Notes: generated by a model from the sequence alone, not told the origin. 64,000 bases of DNA from Sulfolobus tengchongensis (GCF_036967215.1 NZ_CP146016.1:2481337-2545336), one strand, 5' to 3'; shown: positions 48,313-58,461, numbered from the stretch's first letter. Translations and numbers: made by a program.

Positions 48313-48777
48313 TCAATTACCTTTTAATACTTTCATAATTTCATTATACATTTCCTTATCTCTTTCTTCAATTCTCTTTAACGACCATGGTAATAGTCCC
48401 TTATTCTTAACTCCCCTTATTACAGATTTCAGCCAAGACTCATATACTTTTCCAGACTGAGATTTATAATAAAATTCTTTCAACAAGTTAATCGCTTCTT
48501 CCTCACTAACACCTTTTACATTAACTAAATACCTAGAAGCCACATAAAGTATAAATCTCTTTCTCGAATCTTGTAACCCCTTCTCTAATACTTTGTCTAT
48601 CCACGAATAGTCAGAGGATTTATGGGGAGGTGGTGGAAATTTTCCCCTAACCCTAAATAGAAGCTCTCCTTCATTATTATAGATAACAGAAATCCCATTA
48701 GCGTATTCTATATAACCAGCCGGCGTATCATCTGGATAATGTACTAAGATTCTCTTACTTTTCTTTTCTTCGCTCAC
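48313..48777 (-). CDS. priX: probable primase accessory subunit PriX
   Basis: A 154-residue protein, MSEEKKSKRILVHYPDDTPAGYIEY, with a short beta-rich N-terminus and a helical body from about 55 (WIDKVLEKGLQDSRKRFILYVASRYL). The body resembles the PriL C-terminal helical domain without its cysteines. Length (154) and sequence agree with my memory of PriX, the essential third subunit of the Sulfolobus PriSLX primase. It diverges from the next gene, 61 bp apart. Confidence 0.7.
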   Translation of the reverse strand: MSEEKKSKRILVHYPDDTPAGYIEYANGISVIYNNEGELLFRVRGKFPPPPHKSSDYSWIDKVLEKGLQDSRKRFILYVASRYLVNVKGVSEEEAINLLKEFYYKSQSGKVYESWLKSVIRGVKNKGLLPWSLKRIEERDKEMYNEIMKVLKGN

Positions 48778-48838
48778 AATAGATTATGATATAGAAGAGG
48801 GAAAAAAATATAGCTCAAAATTTGCATTAACACATCAA

Positions 48839-49528
48839 ATGGAAATATTAGCAGAATTACATCCAAAGAAAAAAATCGATAAACTACTCAACGAAATAAA
48901 AATATTATCTTTTCTTGATGGTTTCGATATTCCAGACTCTCCATTAGGAATTCCATCACCAGTACCTTTATTTATAGCTACATTGATAAGATATTCTCTA
49001 TTACTAGATAAAAAAACAATAATAATTAATCAGAGACTGCTAGACGTAAACGAGTTATTTATTCGTTCATTATCAATTACTGCTAAGATTCTCAATACTA
49101 AAATAGCATTTACAAAAGGAGATAAGCCTAAATATGGTAGGGAAGTGGGCTATTTATCATCTGAGGATGCTGTCAATATAGCTAAAGAGTATGGGGTAGA
49201 AAGTGGAATGATGATAAGTTTGAGAAGAAGTGAAAACGAAATCAGAGCCAGACTGGAGTCAAAAGCAGACTTCTTCTTAGTTCTTAGAATGAAGAGTATA
49301 GACGATCTTAAATATTTTGGTCCTGGACTTGTTGAAAGAGCTATTCCATACCTAATTGTTATGACTGACAAGAATAAAGAATTAGTAAAGAGTTTGGACC
49401 AACCTTACTTTATGGAGAAAGAGATCGCTTCGGTCATAGATTTCCTAGGTGAAATAGGTGTAAGATCGGTTTTAGTTTCGTCGCTAGGCGATATAAACTT
49501 TTTTGAGAGGTTTTACAGAAAGTTATAA
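48839..49528 (+). CDS. methylenetetrahydrofolate reductase-like TIM-barrel protein
   Basis: A 229-residue alpha/beta protein: DGFDIPDSPLGIPSPVPLFIA near 28-48 resembles the conserved first loop of MTHFR-like barrels, followed by alternating strands and helices (KTIIINQRLLD, ADFFLVLRMKS, YLIVMTDKN, VRSVLVSSLGD). It is shorter than bacterial MetF and may act on a modified pterin, as expected for Sulfolobales. Assignment is tentative; it could be another TIM barrel. Ends overlap the unknown convergent gene by 6 bp. Confidence 0.5.
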   Translation: MEILAELHPKKKIDKLLNEIKILSFLDGFDIPDSPLGIPSPVPLFIATLIRYSLLLDKKTIIINQRLLDVNELFIRSLSITAKILNTKIAFTKGDKPKYGREVGYLSSEDAVNIAKEYGVESGMMISLRRSENEIRARLESKADFFLVLRMKSIDDLKYFGPGLVERAIPYLIVMTDKNKELVKSLDQPYFMEKEIASVIDFLGEIGVRSVLVSSLGDINFFERFYRKL

Positions 49529-50185
49529 CGTCTTTCTCATTAACCTTAGTATAGCTAAAATTTCTTGAGCATAATCTGGCATTTTATCAATTAATTCATT
49601 GATTTCAAGATACCAGTAGTTTTGTTTCCTCGGATCTGCTAATTGCAAATAAACCTTCTTTCCCGATACTATAGCCTTCCTAATACATATCAAATTAGCT
49701 TTACAGCCCACACTAACATTTTTTCTATAGAATAAAGTCAAGATCTGTTCTAGGTTTCGCTTTATCTCCTCAGAAATATCTACCTTATAACCTTCAACTA
49801 ATATTTCTTTAATTACCTTACTTTGTCTATAACATATTTCTTGAATATTGCAACTATCACTTATTTTTAACATGGAACTATATAATTTATTTTCTATCGA
49901 CGGAATCATATAAATAAATGAACTTACATCTACTTCATTTTCCCCGTAAATTAGCTTGTTATGTTTTAAAGTAATTTGAAATGAATCCCTAATCTTTCCA
50001 CACTTAATTATTACATTCACATTTTTATTACTCTTGCTAATAATAACTCTTAAATTACCCGTAATAGCTATTGTCCTTGATGGAGAATACGACCTCATAT
50101 CATATGTTGCACAAAAGTTCTCGTAGGCGACCTTTCTTACGATATTAAATACTATAGTATCGATGTAAGCTAGTATCGCATGCAT
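49523..50185 (-). CDS. hypothetical protein, partner of the 81-residue gene
   Basis: A 220-residue protein, MHAILAYIDTIVFNIVRKVAYE. It has an alpha N-terminus, a strand-rich centre (TIAITGNLRVIISK, NVNVIIKCGKI) and a helical end, with several cysteines (CATYD, CGK, CNIQEIC, CKANLIC). Not recognised. It overlaps the preceding gene by 16 bp, so both are co-transcribed. Confidence 0.6.
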   Translation of the reverse strand: MHAILAYIDTIVFNIVRKVAYENFCATYDMRSYSPSRTIAITGNLRVIISKSNKNVNVIIKCGKIRDSFQITLKHNKLIYGENEVDVSSFIYMIPSIENKLYSSMLKISDSCNIQEICYRQSKVIKEILVEGYKVDISEEIKRNLEQILTLFYRKNVSVGCKANLICIRKAIVSGKKVYLQLADPRKQNYWYLEINELIDKMPDYAQEILAILRLMRKTL

Positions 50186-50415
50186 TCACTTACCCTTAAC
50201 GTAAGTTCTTCAAAATCGTCTATTGTAATACTTGGTACGAAAATTCTCCAACTCTCATCATTAAGTGAGGGCATACTCATTATTACCTCAAAAAGTTCCC
50301 TACATTCCTCAATGGAATTTTCCCATCTCTCTTGATTTTCTATAACATAATGTTTTAAGAACATCAAGGCACTTAACACTTTCCCTTTCCTAGCTAACTT
50401 TAAGGCAGTTTCCAT
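50170..50415 (-). CDS. small hypothetical protein
   Basis: An 81-residue, mainly helical protein, METALKLARKGKVLSALMFLKHYVIE. Not recognised. It is the first gene of a two-gene unit, facing a divergent 426-residue gene 57 bp away, and the three may share control. AATTATA-type boxes in the gap serve as promoters. Confidence 0.55.
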   Translation of the reverse strand: METALKLARKGKVLSALMFLKHYVIENQERWENSIEECRELFEVIMSMPSLNDESWRIFVPSITIDDFEELTLRVSECMRY

Positions 50416-50472
50416 ATAAAGGAATTATAGCAAATGCGTATAAATATGATTAATCATAAGTAAAAAGGCAAA

Positions 50473-51753
50473 ATGAAAGAGGAATCTTATCAACTACTTG
50501 AATATATAGCAGAGCGTGGAGTAGAAGGCACAACTACGGCATTAGAAACAGATAAAGGTGTACCTATTCTTTTAGTTAAGGAAAATTCTCACACCTTAAC
50601 AGCTATTATATGTATTAACGGTATAGCTAAAAGAATTACAAAAAAATATACTAGGACCACGGTTCATAAGGCAATATATGATTTAATAAACGAAATTGGA
50701 GACATACTCTCACAGAATATAGAAGAATTGAAAATATCACAAAAGATCTCCTTCGAAAATTGTATCGAAGAAAAGACAGAAGTAGATAAGAAAAAAGAGA
50801 ATAAAAGAAAAATAATAAAAAAAGAAAAATCTAAACTTCCCTCAATAGAAGAATATAAGAAAATTGAATTACCACAAAAACACATTTTACCTTTACTTCA
50901 TTTAGGTGATAAGAAGTACTTATCGTTGTTAATGGAATTGGGGATAATTGATGTATTCGAATTAGCTCTTTCATCTCCATTAGTGATGCGTGACAACCAA
51001 ACTATCCCATACAAAATCAAGGATATGAGACCAATATACACGATTCTCTCGATGTTTAAGCTTGATACACATTATCTATCTAACCCATTTTCAACTATTA
51101 ATATCAATGGAGAAAATATATCGTTCTTCACCGCGTTATATAATGATCTAGAAGTACTTAGCCAATTCACTACGGAACTACTGCAAAAGAACTTGAAACT
51201 AATCAAACATAAAGTTAGGCTATTTACAGTGAATATGAAAGGAGGATTTCGCCCAGTAGAGATAGAAATACTAAACTCTAAAAATACAATAGATAAAAAT
51301 AATGTAAGAGTAGGGCTATTCATAAAAAACGATAAGGGAGATATTATTCAAATAGGAGACCTAAATTTAGGCGAGCTACATGAGAAAAACTTGTTCACAA
51401 TCAATGAGTACATTTACTCTTCATTATACATAATGAAGATAGATGATTATACATTCTTTGACAATATAGTGATGAAGCTACTCAATTCCTATATAGCTAA
51501 GAGTAACTACTCTAAATTAACTAAGGATATAATAGAAAGGGAGACTAATATTAATTATTCAATACCATTTATGATAAGTAACACTGGAAATAAGGTGATA
51601 TTTGCACACCCTATCTTATTCTGGTACTCCAGGGAAGTATTAAATACCGAGGAAATCTGTGAAGATTGCCCAGCAATAGAGTATGCCAACAAATTTGATC
51701 AAATTTTGAACGCATATCTAAAATTAGGTTATTTCAGAAACGTCTTTCTCTAA
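50473..51753 (+). CDS. hypothetical protein with lysine-rich linker
   Basis: A 426-residue soluble protein. An N-terminal domain (1-95, GVPILLVKENSHTLTAIICINGIAKRITKKY) is followed by a very basic linker (about 100-125, KKKENKRKIIKKEK) and a larger C-terminal domain ending in CEDCPAIEYANKFD, with one CxxC. No family recognised. Charged-linker architecture suggests nucleic-acid contact, but this is only a hint. Converges on the exported protein gene with a 20-bp overlap. Confidence 0.6.
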   Translation: MKEESYQLLEYIAERGVEGTTTALETDKGVPILLVKENSHTLTAIICINGIAKRITKKYTRTTVHKAIYDLINEIGDILSQNIEELKISQKISFENCIEEKTEVDKKKENKRKIIKKEKSKLPSIEEYKKIELPQKHILPLLHLGDKKYLSLLMELGIIDVFELALSSPLVMRDNQTIPYKIKDMRPIYTILSMFKLDTHYLSNPFSTININGENISFFTALYNDLEVLSQFTTELLQKNLKLIKHKVRLFTVNMKGGFRPVEIEILNSKNTIDKNNVRVGLFIKNDKGDIIQIGDLNLGELHEKNLFTINEYIYSSLYIMKIDDYTFFDNIVMKLLNSYIAKSNYSKLTKDIIERETNINYSIPFMISNTGNKVIFAHPILFWYSREVLNTEEICEDCPAIEYANKFDQILNAYLKLGYFRNVFL

Positions 51754-53362
51754 AAACATACGCTGCTAGCAAAACAGCGAGAACGATGAATAAGAACAGG
51801 ATATAGTAATCCATGTAATTAATACTGATGTCAATAGGGTTCTCTTCACCTATTGTAATAGTACTTAGAGGTATAGAAAGTTGTCCAGGTACTCTTATTA
51901 GTGGTATTATTAAAGTGACATTAGTTGAGGCATTAATCCATGCTATTCTAACGTATTCGTATTCTCCATTCATAGAATATATAATCGGTAAAGGTATAGA
52001 ATATAACCCATTAGCGTCAGTATAACCTTTGTAGTAAAACTGTAAATTTGAAATGTTGCTGCCTAGGTATATGTAGAATTCTTGTTTTGGTATGGCTGTT
52101 CCATTATTTCCTATGAACTCAAATACTAAATTAGCCTGCACACCTACAACAAAGTTCTGAGGCAGAAAATAAATATTAGAGGTACCATTATCAACTCTCC
52201 AGCCTATATAAGTTATATTTGACCAAGGTACTTTAGTTGTAATATTAAGATAGTATATTGCGTTATTGGTTATGATTTCATATAGGCTCACATTATTACT
52301 CACATTTAAAAATACTAGAGTTAGTAATCCACTTTTAATCACTGGTAGACTTGTGTTAATAATCTGCCAGTTACTCATTGGGGATCTGATATATAAATAT
52401 CCATTATTTACTGCATAAAGAAGGCCGTAAATTTTCTGAGTAGTATCAAGAAGATGGAGATTTAGATTACTACCTAACAATTCTACACCTGCATTACTCC
52501 CATTATAGTATGTAAAATTAACCGAAAGTATTAGGTAATTTAAATGAGAAATATTATAGAACTGAACTACGTAACTACCTTCTTGCGAACCCTTAACTAC
52601 TTCATAATTGTCAGTTAAACTTGTAATTTTAGCTACGCCTAGATTCCAATTTGGAGAACTAACAACATTTGACTCCATATAAGTTTGCCCAGCTATCATT
52701 GGAATAGTCTGTACAACTGAATACAGTGAGGATAAATAATACAAGGTTGAAAAGCCATAATTTTGTAACCAACCAACATATTTTATTTTAGACCAAGGTA
52801 TTGGTGTTATATAGATTAATCTCGTAACATTACCATTCAACTCAATTGTCTCAACCGTTAAATTGCCCTCAACGTTAGAGAATTGAATAGAAACGAGACC
52901 ATTAACACTTATTGGTAGATTATTCATAATAACCCTCAAACTACTATTTGGAGTTTTAATTAGTAATTGCCCAGTAACTACAGAATATATCAGAACGTAC
53001 TGCTGTTCATTAGCTGGTTTATTTAATTTAACGTTTCCACCTAATATTATAGGACCCGCTAGGGACCCTGAAAAATAAGAGTACCTAGCTGAATATGAAA
53101 AGTTAGTGAAGTTTTCAAAATTCACATACTGTACGGCATAACTATATGTTGACCCAATTATTGACTCATAGGTTATATTGCGCTCTACTATCGCAGTTCC
53201 ATTAATCCAATTAGGGTTACTACAAATACTGTTATTAGTCACTTGTTGATATGATATGATCTTATCTATCTTTGGTGATAGTATAACTATCGAATATGAA
53301 GAGACGACTAAGGAGGATAAAATTGAGAAGAAAAATAGTGCCAAAACTACTTTGCTTGTCAT
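51734..53362 (-). CDS. large exported protein with duplicated domain and C-terminal anchor
   Basis: A 542-residue protein: N-terminal signal segment (VVLALFFFSILSSLVVSSYSIVIL), two related halves (about 50-230 and 235-415) sharing SNPNW/SSPNW start, SYAVQYVNF/SYVVQFYNI, YFSGSLAG/YYNGSNAG, and KIKYVGW/NITYIGW patterns, a third Ig-like domain (about 415-510), and a C-terminal helix (YILFLFIVLAVLLAAYVF) with basic RERRF tail. Heavily supplied with N-glycosylation sequons. The repeats look like jelly-roll domains, possibly carbohydrate-binding. Translationally coupled to the following membrane protein gene. Confidence 0.75.
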   Translation of the reverse strand: MTSKVVLALFFFSILSSLVVSSYSIVILSPKIDKIISYQQVTNNSICSNPNWINGTAIVERNITYESIIGSTYSYAVQYVNFENFTNFSYSARYSYFSGSLAGPIILGGNVKLNKPANEQQYVLIYSVVTGQLLIKTPNSSLRVIMNNLPISVNGLVSIQFSNVEGNLTVETIELNGNVTRLIYITPIPWSKIKYVGWLQNYGFSTLYYLSSLYSVVQTIPMIAGQTYMESNVVSSPNWNLGVAKITSLTDNYEVVKGSQEGSYVVQFYNISHLNYLILSVNFTYYNGSNAGVELLGSNLNLHLLDTTQKIYGLLYAVNNGYLYIRSPMSNWQIINTSLPVIKSGLLTLVFLNVSNNVSLYEIITNNAIYYLNITTKVPWSNITYIGWRVDNGTSNIYFLPQNFVVGVQANLVFEFIGNNGTAIPKQEFYIYLGSNISNLQFYYKGYTDANGLYSIPLPIIYSMNGEYEYVRIAWINASTNVTLIIPLIRVPGQLSIPLSTITIGEENPIDISINYMDYYILFLFIVLAVLLAAYVFRERRF

Positions 53363-55527
53363 ATTCTAAACCTCCTAATTAAGAATATTAAAGAAATTAT
53401 TGTTAAAAATATGGAAGCATAACCAGAATATTCAATTTTCTTATCGGAAATTACTACAGTGTACTTTCCAGGAGGAAGAATTATAGAGTGATTGAAACTT
53501 TTTCCATTGATTAATACGCTCTGATTTATCGGTAAGTAAATTGGATAATTAGATTGTATAATCTCAGTTATCTCGCCTATACCAATAATCGTAGTTATTG
53601 ATGGCTTGTAATAGGAGGAAAAAATTGATTCATTATTTACAAGTATTTTGCCTCCAAGTAATGTTAAAGATTTGTTTGTAACAATCTCTATACTATTATT
53701 GTTAATTAACGCATTAATTCCACTTACGTTTACAACCTTAGTGTTAAATACTATTACAATTCTTGAGACAGAAGGAGAATATACCTCAATACCTAATGGC
53801 TTATTAAAGGGAGAGTATATGATATTAAGAGAACTAGAATTAGAGTAAACGTATGAGACACTTAACTGTGGCGTATAATTAGGTATTGCTGGAATCGGAA
53901 AGCCAAAATAAAATGGGTTTTCAACTACGGTAAAACCATTGATGACAAAATATTTAACGTTGTAGCTTACTTCTGGTGTTGGTATTCCACTTACAGAAAG
54001 GCTAAAATTGCTCACATTACTTATAATCCCAAACCCATAAAAACCCGCTGAGGGAAAATTCATTTGTGGATCGAAATTGTAATATTCAGTTGTTGTATAA
54101 CTTAAAATTGTCTCATATGAAAATCCAATTATTATTAAAATTATTAGGCTAGACAATAATGTCATATAAAGTATACTCGTATCCCTTATGCTTCCGAAAA
54201 GCATTACTGTACCTAAGAGAATTAGTGGTGCGGTATTGATTCCCATCACTAGTAGTATAAAAGCTATTAAAAGAAGATAAATTGCTTCATTATTTTTAAA
54301 TTTCAAATGATATATTATTGCAGATAGAGAAATCAAGAGGATTGAAAAAATAACCTCTACATTAGAGATACCGTTCATGTCTAGATTAAAATCTAAGAGT
54401 AAAAATGGAATAATCCAGAAAGCGTTAATACCCAAGGCATATAATAAATACTCATATTTTCTGTAAATTATAGGCAATATTAAACTAGATATAAAAATCG
54501 GTAATGAGGAAGCTGTAGCTAATGTCAAGATTGTGTAAACTAGCTTATTTCGATTGTGAATAAAAAGTAATGTTAATGGTAGAAAGGCATAAGCAAATAT
54601 TGAAATTGAATGATAAATTACGGGATCAAATATGTTAAGCTGATATATTATCGAGAAGAGGAGTGGGTATTTCAAATTAAGTCTTTTAAACACAATATAT
54701 GAGAAAACGCCAGAAAGAAATGTGAAAATCCAAAGGAATACTGTCGCAGTCATTAACGGATTTCTTATTACTAACGATAAAAGATACGCGAAGACCCAAC
54801 TTGCAATTAAGTGTTGGTTTGAGTTATAACCGATTCCGTAGATCCAAGGTAGATATAAATACGTAAAATATAGTGAGTGATTGGACCAGTAAATAAATGG
54901 TGAGTTTATAGGATACCCGAACATTATGGAAAGAAATGATGCGGGTACAAAAGCAAGATATTTAAGTATAGTCTTCGCACTATTTCTCATTTTTATATGC
55001 ATCCATTTGTTTTCAACTATAACTCCAATAACACCAAAAATTAGATAAAAATATGAAATTTGTGAAATTTGATCTGCTAGTTGCGAGCTATGTGTAAATA
55101 TTATACTAGAATAGAGAAGATACACGATACCAGATACTATTAAAGCTCGCACTTCACCATTTATCTTTATTAAAACGGGAATCAGTAGAACTAGGACTAC
55201 AATTAGAAGATAAAAATTGGTGATAATAAACCCAGGTGATAATGCGAGTAAAATCGAATAAATCCATTTGCTATTCTTTCCAAGTATTGAAATCATCATT
55301 AGAATGGATATAATCATCAACTTCTGTAATTGAATATTAGTAACATGAATAGCAAACAGTAACGTGAAGACAACTGTGGGAGCTATTAAAGATAACTGAG
55401 CATCATAAAGTATAGATAACGAAGAGGAAAAGAGAGAAAATGCTAAAAAAGGTCCGTATAATGGTAATTCATATATACCAACAAGGTTAGTTATACCTAA
55501 AATGAGAATTGCAAGTCTTCTATCCAT
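53359..55527 (-). CDS. polytopic membrane protein, paired with the exported protein
   Basis: A 722-residue protein with about thirteen to fifteen hydrophobic segments in its first 470 residues, then an outward domain (about 475-690, FPSAGFYGFGIISNVSNFSL and NVKYFVINGFTVVENPF) and a final membrane helix before RRFRI. The architecture recalls GT-C type glycosyltransferases or oligosaccharyltransferase-like proteins, but I see no clear DxD/WWDYG motif. The next gene starts inside its stop codon (ATGA), so both are made together at the membrane. Confidence 0.7.
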   Translation of the reverse strand: MDRRLAILILGITNLVGIYELPLYGPFLAFSLFSSSLSILYDAQLSLIAPTVVFTLLFAIHVTNIQLQKLMIISILMMISILGKNSKWIYSILLALSPGFIITNFYLLIVVLVLLIPVLIKINGEVRALIVSGIVYLLYSSIIFTHSSQLADQISQISYFYLIFGVIGVIVENKWMHIKMRNSAKTILKYLAFVPASFLSIMFGYPINSPFIYWSNHSLYFTYLYLPWIYGIGYNSNQHLIASWVFAYLLSLVIRNPLMTATVFLWIFTFLSGVFSYIVFKRLNLKYPLLFSIIYQLNIFDPVIYHSISIFAYAFLPLTLLFIHNRNKLVYTILTLATASSLPIFISSLILPIIYRKYEYLLYALGINAFWIIPFLLLDFNLDMNGISNVEVIFSILLISLSAIIYHLKFKNNEAIYLLLIAFILLVMGINTAPLILLGTVMLFGSIRDTSILYMTLLSSLIILIIIGFSYETILSYTTTEYYNFDPQMNFPSAGFYGFGIISNVSNFSLSVSGIPTPEVSYNVKYFVINGFTVVENPFYFGFPIPAIPNYTPQLSVSYVYSNSSSLNIIYSPFNKPLGIEVYSPSVSRIVIVFNTKVVNVSGINALINNNSIEIVTNKSLTLLGGKILVNNESIFSSYYKPSITTIIGIGEITEIIQSNYPIYLPINQSVLINGKSFNHSIILPPGKYTVVISDKKIEYSGYASIFLTIISLIFLIRRFRI

Positions 55528-55581
55528 ATTAGTACACGAAATATAATCATGGCACCTTTAAAATGTTACTTTTTCCCACTA

Positions 55582-56412
55582 TTACTTACTATTATTTCTA
55601 ATACTTCTATCTATTTCATTACCTATTTCTACTGCCCTTCTGTAGGAAGCTTCAATTGTTTCAATCAAAGCAGATTTCACACCTTTAGCCTCCATAATCA
55701 TAAGTCCTCTAATTGTAGTTCCTGCAGGTGTGGTTACTTGGTCACGCAATAACATTGGATGATCTATCTTACCCTCTTTAAGCATACTTATTGTACCACT
55801 AATCATATCCAACACCGCACTATATGCGATTTCCCTTGACATTCCACTTGCAACTGCACCTAAACTTAGTGCATCTATTATCTCAGCTATAAATGCGGGC
55901 CCACTTCCTACTAATGCAGTCCAAATATCGAGATATTCTTCTGGTAACCAATATACGTTACCTAACGCCTTAAAAATCTCTTCTACTAAATCCTTTTTTT
56001 CTCCATTATTTTCAGCTATTGCAGTAGTGGATCTACCTACTATTGCATTAATGTTCGGCATTGCTCTGAAAACCTCTGCTCCATTAAGTAAATTGGATAA
56101 GGTAGCTAGTTTGATTCCAGCCATTATTGAGATGACTACCTTATTTCTCCAAGCTTCGATACTAACTTGCCTTAACACAGTGGGGAAATGATATGGTTTA
56201 ACGCTTAGAATTATAACGTCTGATCTAGCCACAGCGTAGTTGTTATCTTTAGTACTTTCTATATTTAACTCCCTTAAACTCTTTAGTGTTTCATCTTTTC
56301 TTGCAGTAGCTATAATATTAACATTTCTATATTTTGTCTTTATAGCCCTCACTATGGCCGAACCTATTTTACCAGCTCCTATTACTGCAATAGTTAAACC
56401 TTCCACAATCAC
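55582..56412 (-). CDS. proC: pyrroline-5-carboxylate reductase
   Basis: A 276-residue NADPH-dependent enzyme finishing proline synthesis. The N-terminal IAVIGAGKIGSAIV dinucleotide motif, VILSVKPYHFPTV, FRAMPNINAIVGRSTTAI and C-terminal LRDQVTTPAGTTIRGLMIME signature are all present. Start GTG at 56412 follows ATATTTAAG about 26 bases upstream, fitting a leaderless message. Confidence 0.95.
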   Translation of the reverse strand: MIVEGLTIAVIGAGKIGSAIVRAIKTKYRNVNIIATARKDETLKSLRELNIESTKDNNYAVARSDVIILSVKPYHFPTVLRQVSIEAWRNKVVISIMAGIKLATLSNLLNGAEVFRAMPNINAIVGRSTTAIAENNGEKKDLVEEIFKALGNVYWLPEEYLDIWTALVGSGPAFIAEIIDALSLGAVASGMSREIAYSAVLDMISGTISMLKEGKIDHPMLLRDQVTTPAGTTIRGLMIMEAKGVKSALIETIEASYRRAVEIGNEIDRSIRNNSK

Positions 56413-56491
56413 TAGAACAAATTAGAAACTTAAATATTCAGTCGGGTAAGTTATCTTCATCGATCGACGTGGTCCCTTCTCATCACACAAT

Positions 56492-57154
56492 CTAAACAAA
56501 CTCAGACAATATTTTAAGCATATGCCTTGCATTTTCAAGCATCCAGTGATTATTATTAAAGAAGACATAGATGTACTTTGGGTTTAATGAAATCACCTTA
56601 TTGGCTAGTTCTAACAATTCGCTGTCAGAGTATTCATAGCTGTACCATACTTCCCTTCCATGCAATCTCAAATACACATACTCATTACTTTTTGCTATGT
56701 AAGTGCCCATTGGTGAATCTATTGAAACTATCACGCAGTTCAAATTTAATGGCTCCATATACCATTTCGGGTCTCTAAATTCAACAGCCATTTTCTCCTT
56801 TATAGCTTCACAAAAATTCAGTACTCTCCTCTCGTTTTCCTCATTTCTCTTAAATGAGGGAGGTAACTGGAATAGATAAAAATCCGGATTTAAAGGCTCT
56901 GTTATCTGTTGAAATTCACACCATATCTGTTGGTCCTTTAACCTTTTTATATGGCTGATCCTTCTGTTTACTTTTACTACCCATCTAACCTCTCTATATT
57001 TGCTCCATCTTCTAACCTGCTCCTTTGTTGGGAACCTATAAAAAGTCATATTAAGTTCTATCGCATTAAGTCCGCTTTTCTTAACATACCACTCTATAGA
57101 TCCCTCTGGATTCCAATCGTATGACCAGCCCGAGGTTCCAACAAAAATCTTCAT
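56492..57154 (-). CDS. DUF72 family TIM-barrel protein
   Basis: A 220-residue protein starting [17 protein letters not shown], with [19 protein letters not shown] and [16 protein letters not shown], hallmarks of DUF72. The biochemical function of the family is unsettled. It overlaps thrC by 4 bp (ATGA) and is in the same unit, somewhat shorter than bacterial members at the C-terminus. Confidence 0.9.
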   Translation of the reverse strand: MKIFVGTSGWSYDWNPEGSIEWYVKKSGLNAIELNMTFYRFPTKEQVRRWSKYREVRWVVKVNRRISHIKRLKDQQIWCEFQQITEPLNPDFYLFQLPPSFKRNEENERRVLNFCEAIKEKMAVEFRDPKWYMEPLNLNCVIVSIDSPMGTYIAKSNEYVYLRLHGREVWYSYEYSDSELLELANKVISLNPKYIYVFFNNNHWMLENARHMLKILSEFV

Positions 57155-58152
57155 AAAGTCTTTAACCCATTGCCAGTTAACACTAATACTGCATTGTCAA
57201 CCTTATATTTTTTATATGCTGCAAAGACAGTAGCTGAGCTGTATTCTACTAAAATCCCTATTCTTGCTAAATCTTTCCAGGCTTCAATTATCTCATTATC
57301 GTTAACCACTATGCATTCATTTATTGTAGACAACATCTTATCCAGTAGCACTGGTTTAGTTGAAACTAGAGCGTCTGCAATTGAAGTCACCTTTTCTGGC
57401 GGGTTATAGGGAATATTCTTAAATCTTGCACAAAGTGGCATTACTTGTTCAGTCTGAACTGCGATAATTTTAGGCATAGTGGGTATGATTCCAGACTCTA
57501 AGAGATGATTGAAGCCTTTATGTACACCTAGAAGTAGCGTACCTGCAGAAACAGGTAAAAATACATATTCTGGCACTTTCCACTCCAAATCCATAACAAT
57601 TTCATATGCCAAGGATCTGATCCCATCCCTAAATTGAGGCTGTAAAACATGAGATGCGTAATAATAACCAGAATTCTCTGCAGCTTTTGCGACATCTTCC
57701 CTAGTTCCTTTAACCCTAATCACATGCGCACCATAAGCTTCAATTTGTTTTAGTTTCCCACCTTTGGCGTTATCTGGAACATATATATGTGCTTCAATAC
57801 CCGCTGCTGAAGCATAAGCAGCTATAGCAGCTCCAGCATTACCAGAAGAGTCTTCGCTGATTTTGCTTATACCTCTTTCAGCTAAATATGATATTAATGC
57901 TACGGCACCCCTATCCTTATATGAACCGGTTGGATTTAGAAAATCTAGCTTGAACCAAATTTTATCTCTTTTTATCATAGGTGTTTTTCCTTCCCCCAAT
58001 GATATTAATTTCTTGATGTAAGGAAAGTTATTTCTTGTTTTACTATATTCAAATTCCAGTTTAATTTCAAAAGGCCCACCACATTTATTACATCTAATTT
58101 CATAGATACTTTCCCTTTCTTTACCACAAACCATACAAACCTCTTTAATCAT
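57151..58152 (-). CDS. thrC: threonine synthase
   Basis: A 333-residue PLP enzyme. An N-terminal zinc ribbon (CMVCGKE, CNKCGG) precedes the fold II core, with the PLP lysine in [10 protein letters not shown] near 90 and [17 protein letters not shown] for phosphate/substrate binding. The frame extends to 58281, but ATG at 58152 is chosen: the added 43 residues are hydrophobic and unlike the family, and TTAATATATACC lies about 26 bases before 58152. Confidence 0.88.
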   Translation of the reverse strand: MIKEVCMVCGKERESIYEIRCNKCGGPFEIKLEFEYSKTRNNFPYIKKLISLGEGKTPMIKRDKIWFKLDFLNPTGSYKDRGAVALISYLAERGISKISEDSSGNAGAAIAAYASAAGIEAHIYVPDNAKGGKLKQIEAYGAHVIRVKGTREDVAKAAENSGYYYASHVLQPQFRDGIRSLAYEIVMDLEWKVPEYVFLPVSAGTLLLGVHKGFNHLLESGIIPTMPKIIAVQTEQVMPLCARFKNIPYNPPEKVTSIADALVSTKPVLLDKMLSTINECIVVNDNEIIEAWKDLARIGILVEYSSATVFAAYKKYKVDNAVLVLTGNGLKTL

Positions 58153-58461
58153 AATAGTCCGTTTGTAGCAAAGGTATATATTAATTCTTAGATAAGATAG
58201 TATTATCACAATATATAAATATATAAAATATATTAGATAGTTTGCGCAACTAGATAAGATTAGAGAGAAGTCATCATCCACCTAGTAAACCATCAAACTT
58301 TTTATATGATACTACGGGATATTAATACAAGCCTAATTCATAGAAGTCATTCTTAGAAGCTCTGACTATAGCGTAGCTATACTTTTTCATATCTTCTAAT
58401 TCGTCTTCATAGTAAGTTTGTAGGCTAATACTCAACTCACTCGTAGTAGTCTAAATTAACT
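58153..58461 (-). other. intergenic region with a possible C-terminal gene remnant
   Basis: Contains the thrC promoter near 58175. At 58322-58444 the minus strand has a 40-codon open stretch encoding SLQTYYEDELEDMKKYSYAI and ending FYELGLY, protein-like in composition, bounded by a TAG upstream and no good start. It may be a gene remnant; no family recognised. Confidence 0.35.

Noticed and set aside
58153-58281. N-terminal extension of threonine synthase by 43 hydrophobic residues
   Set aside because: Unlike the family, and a TATA box at about 58175-58185 places transcription start at the inner ATG.
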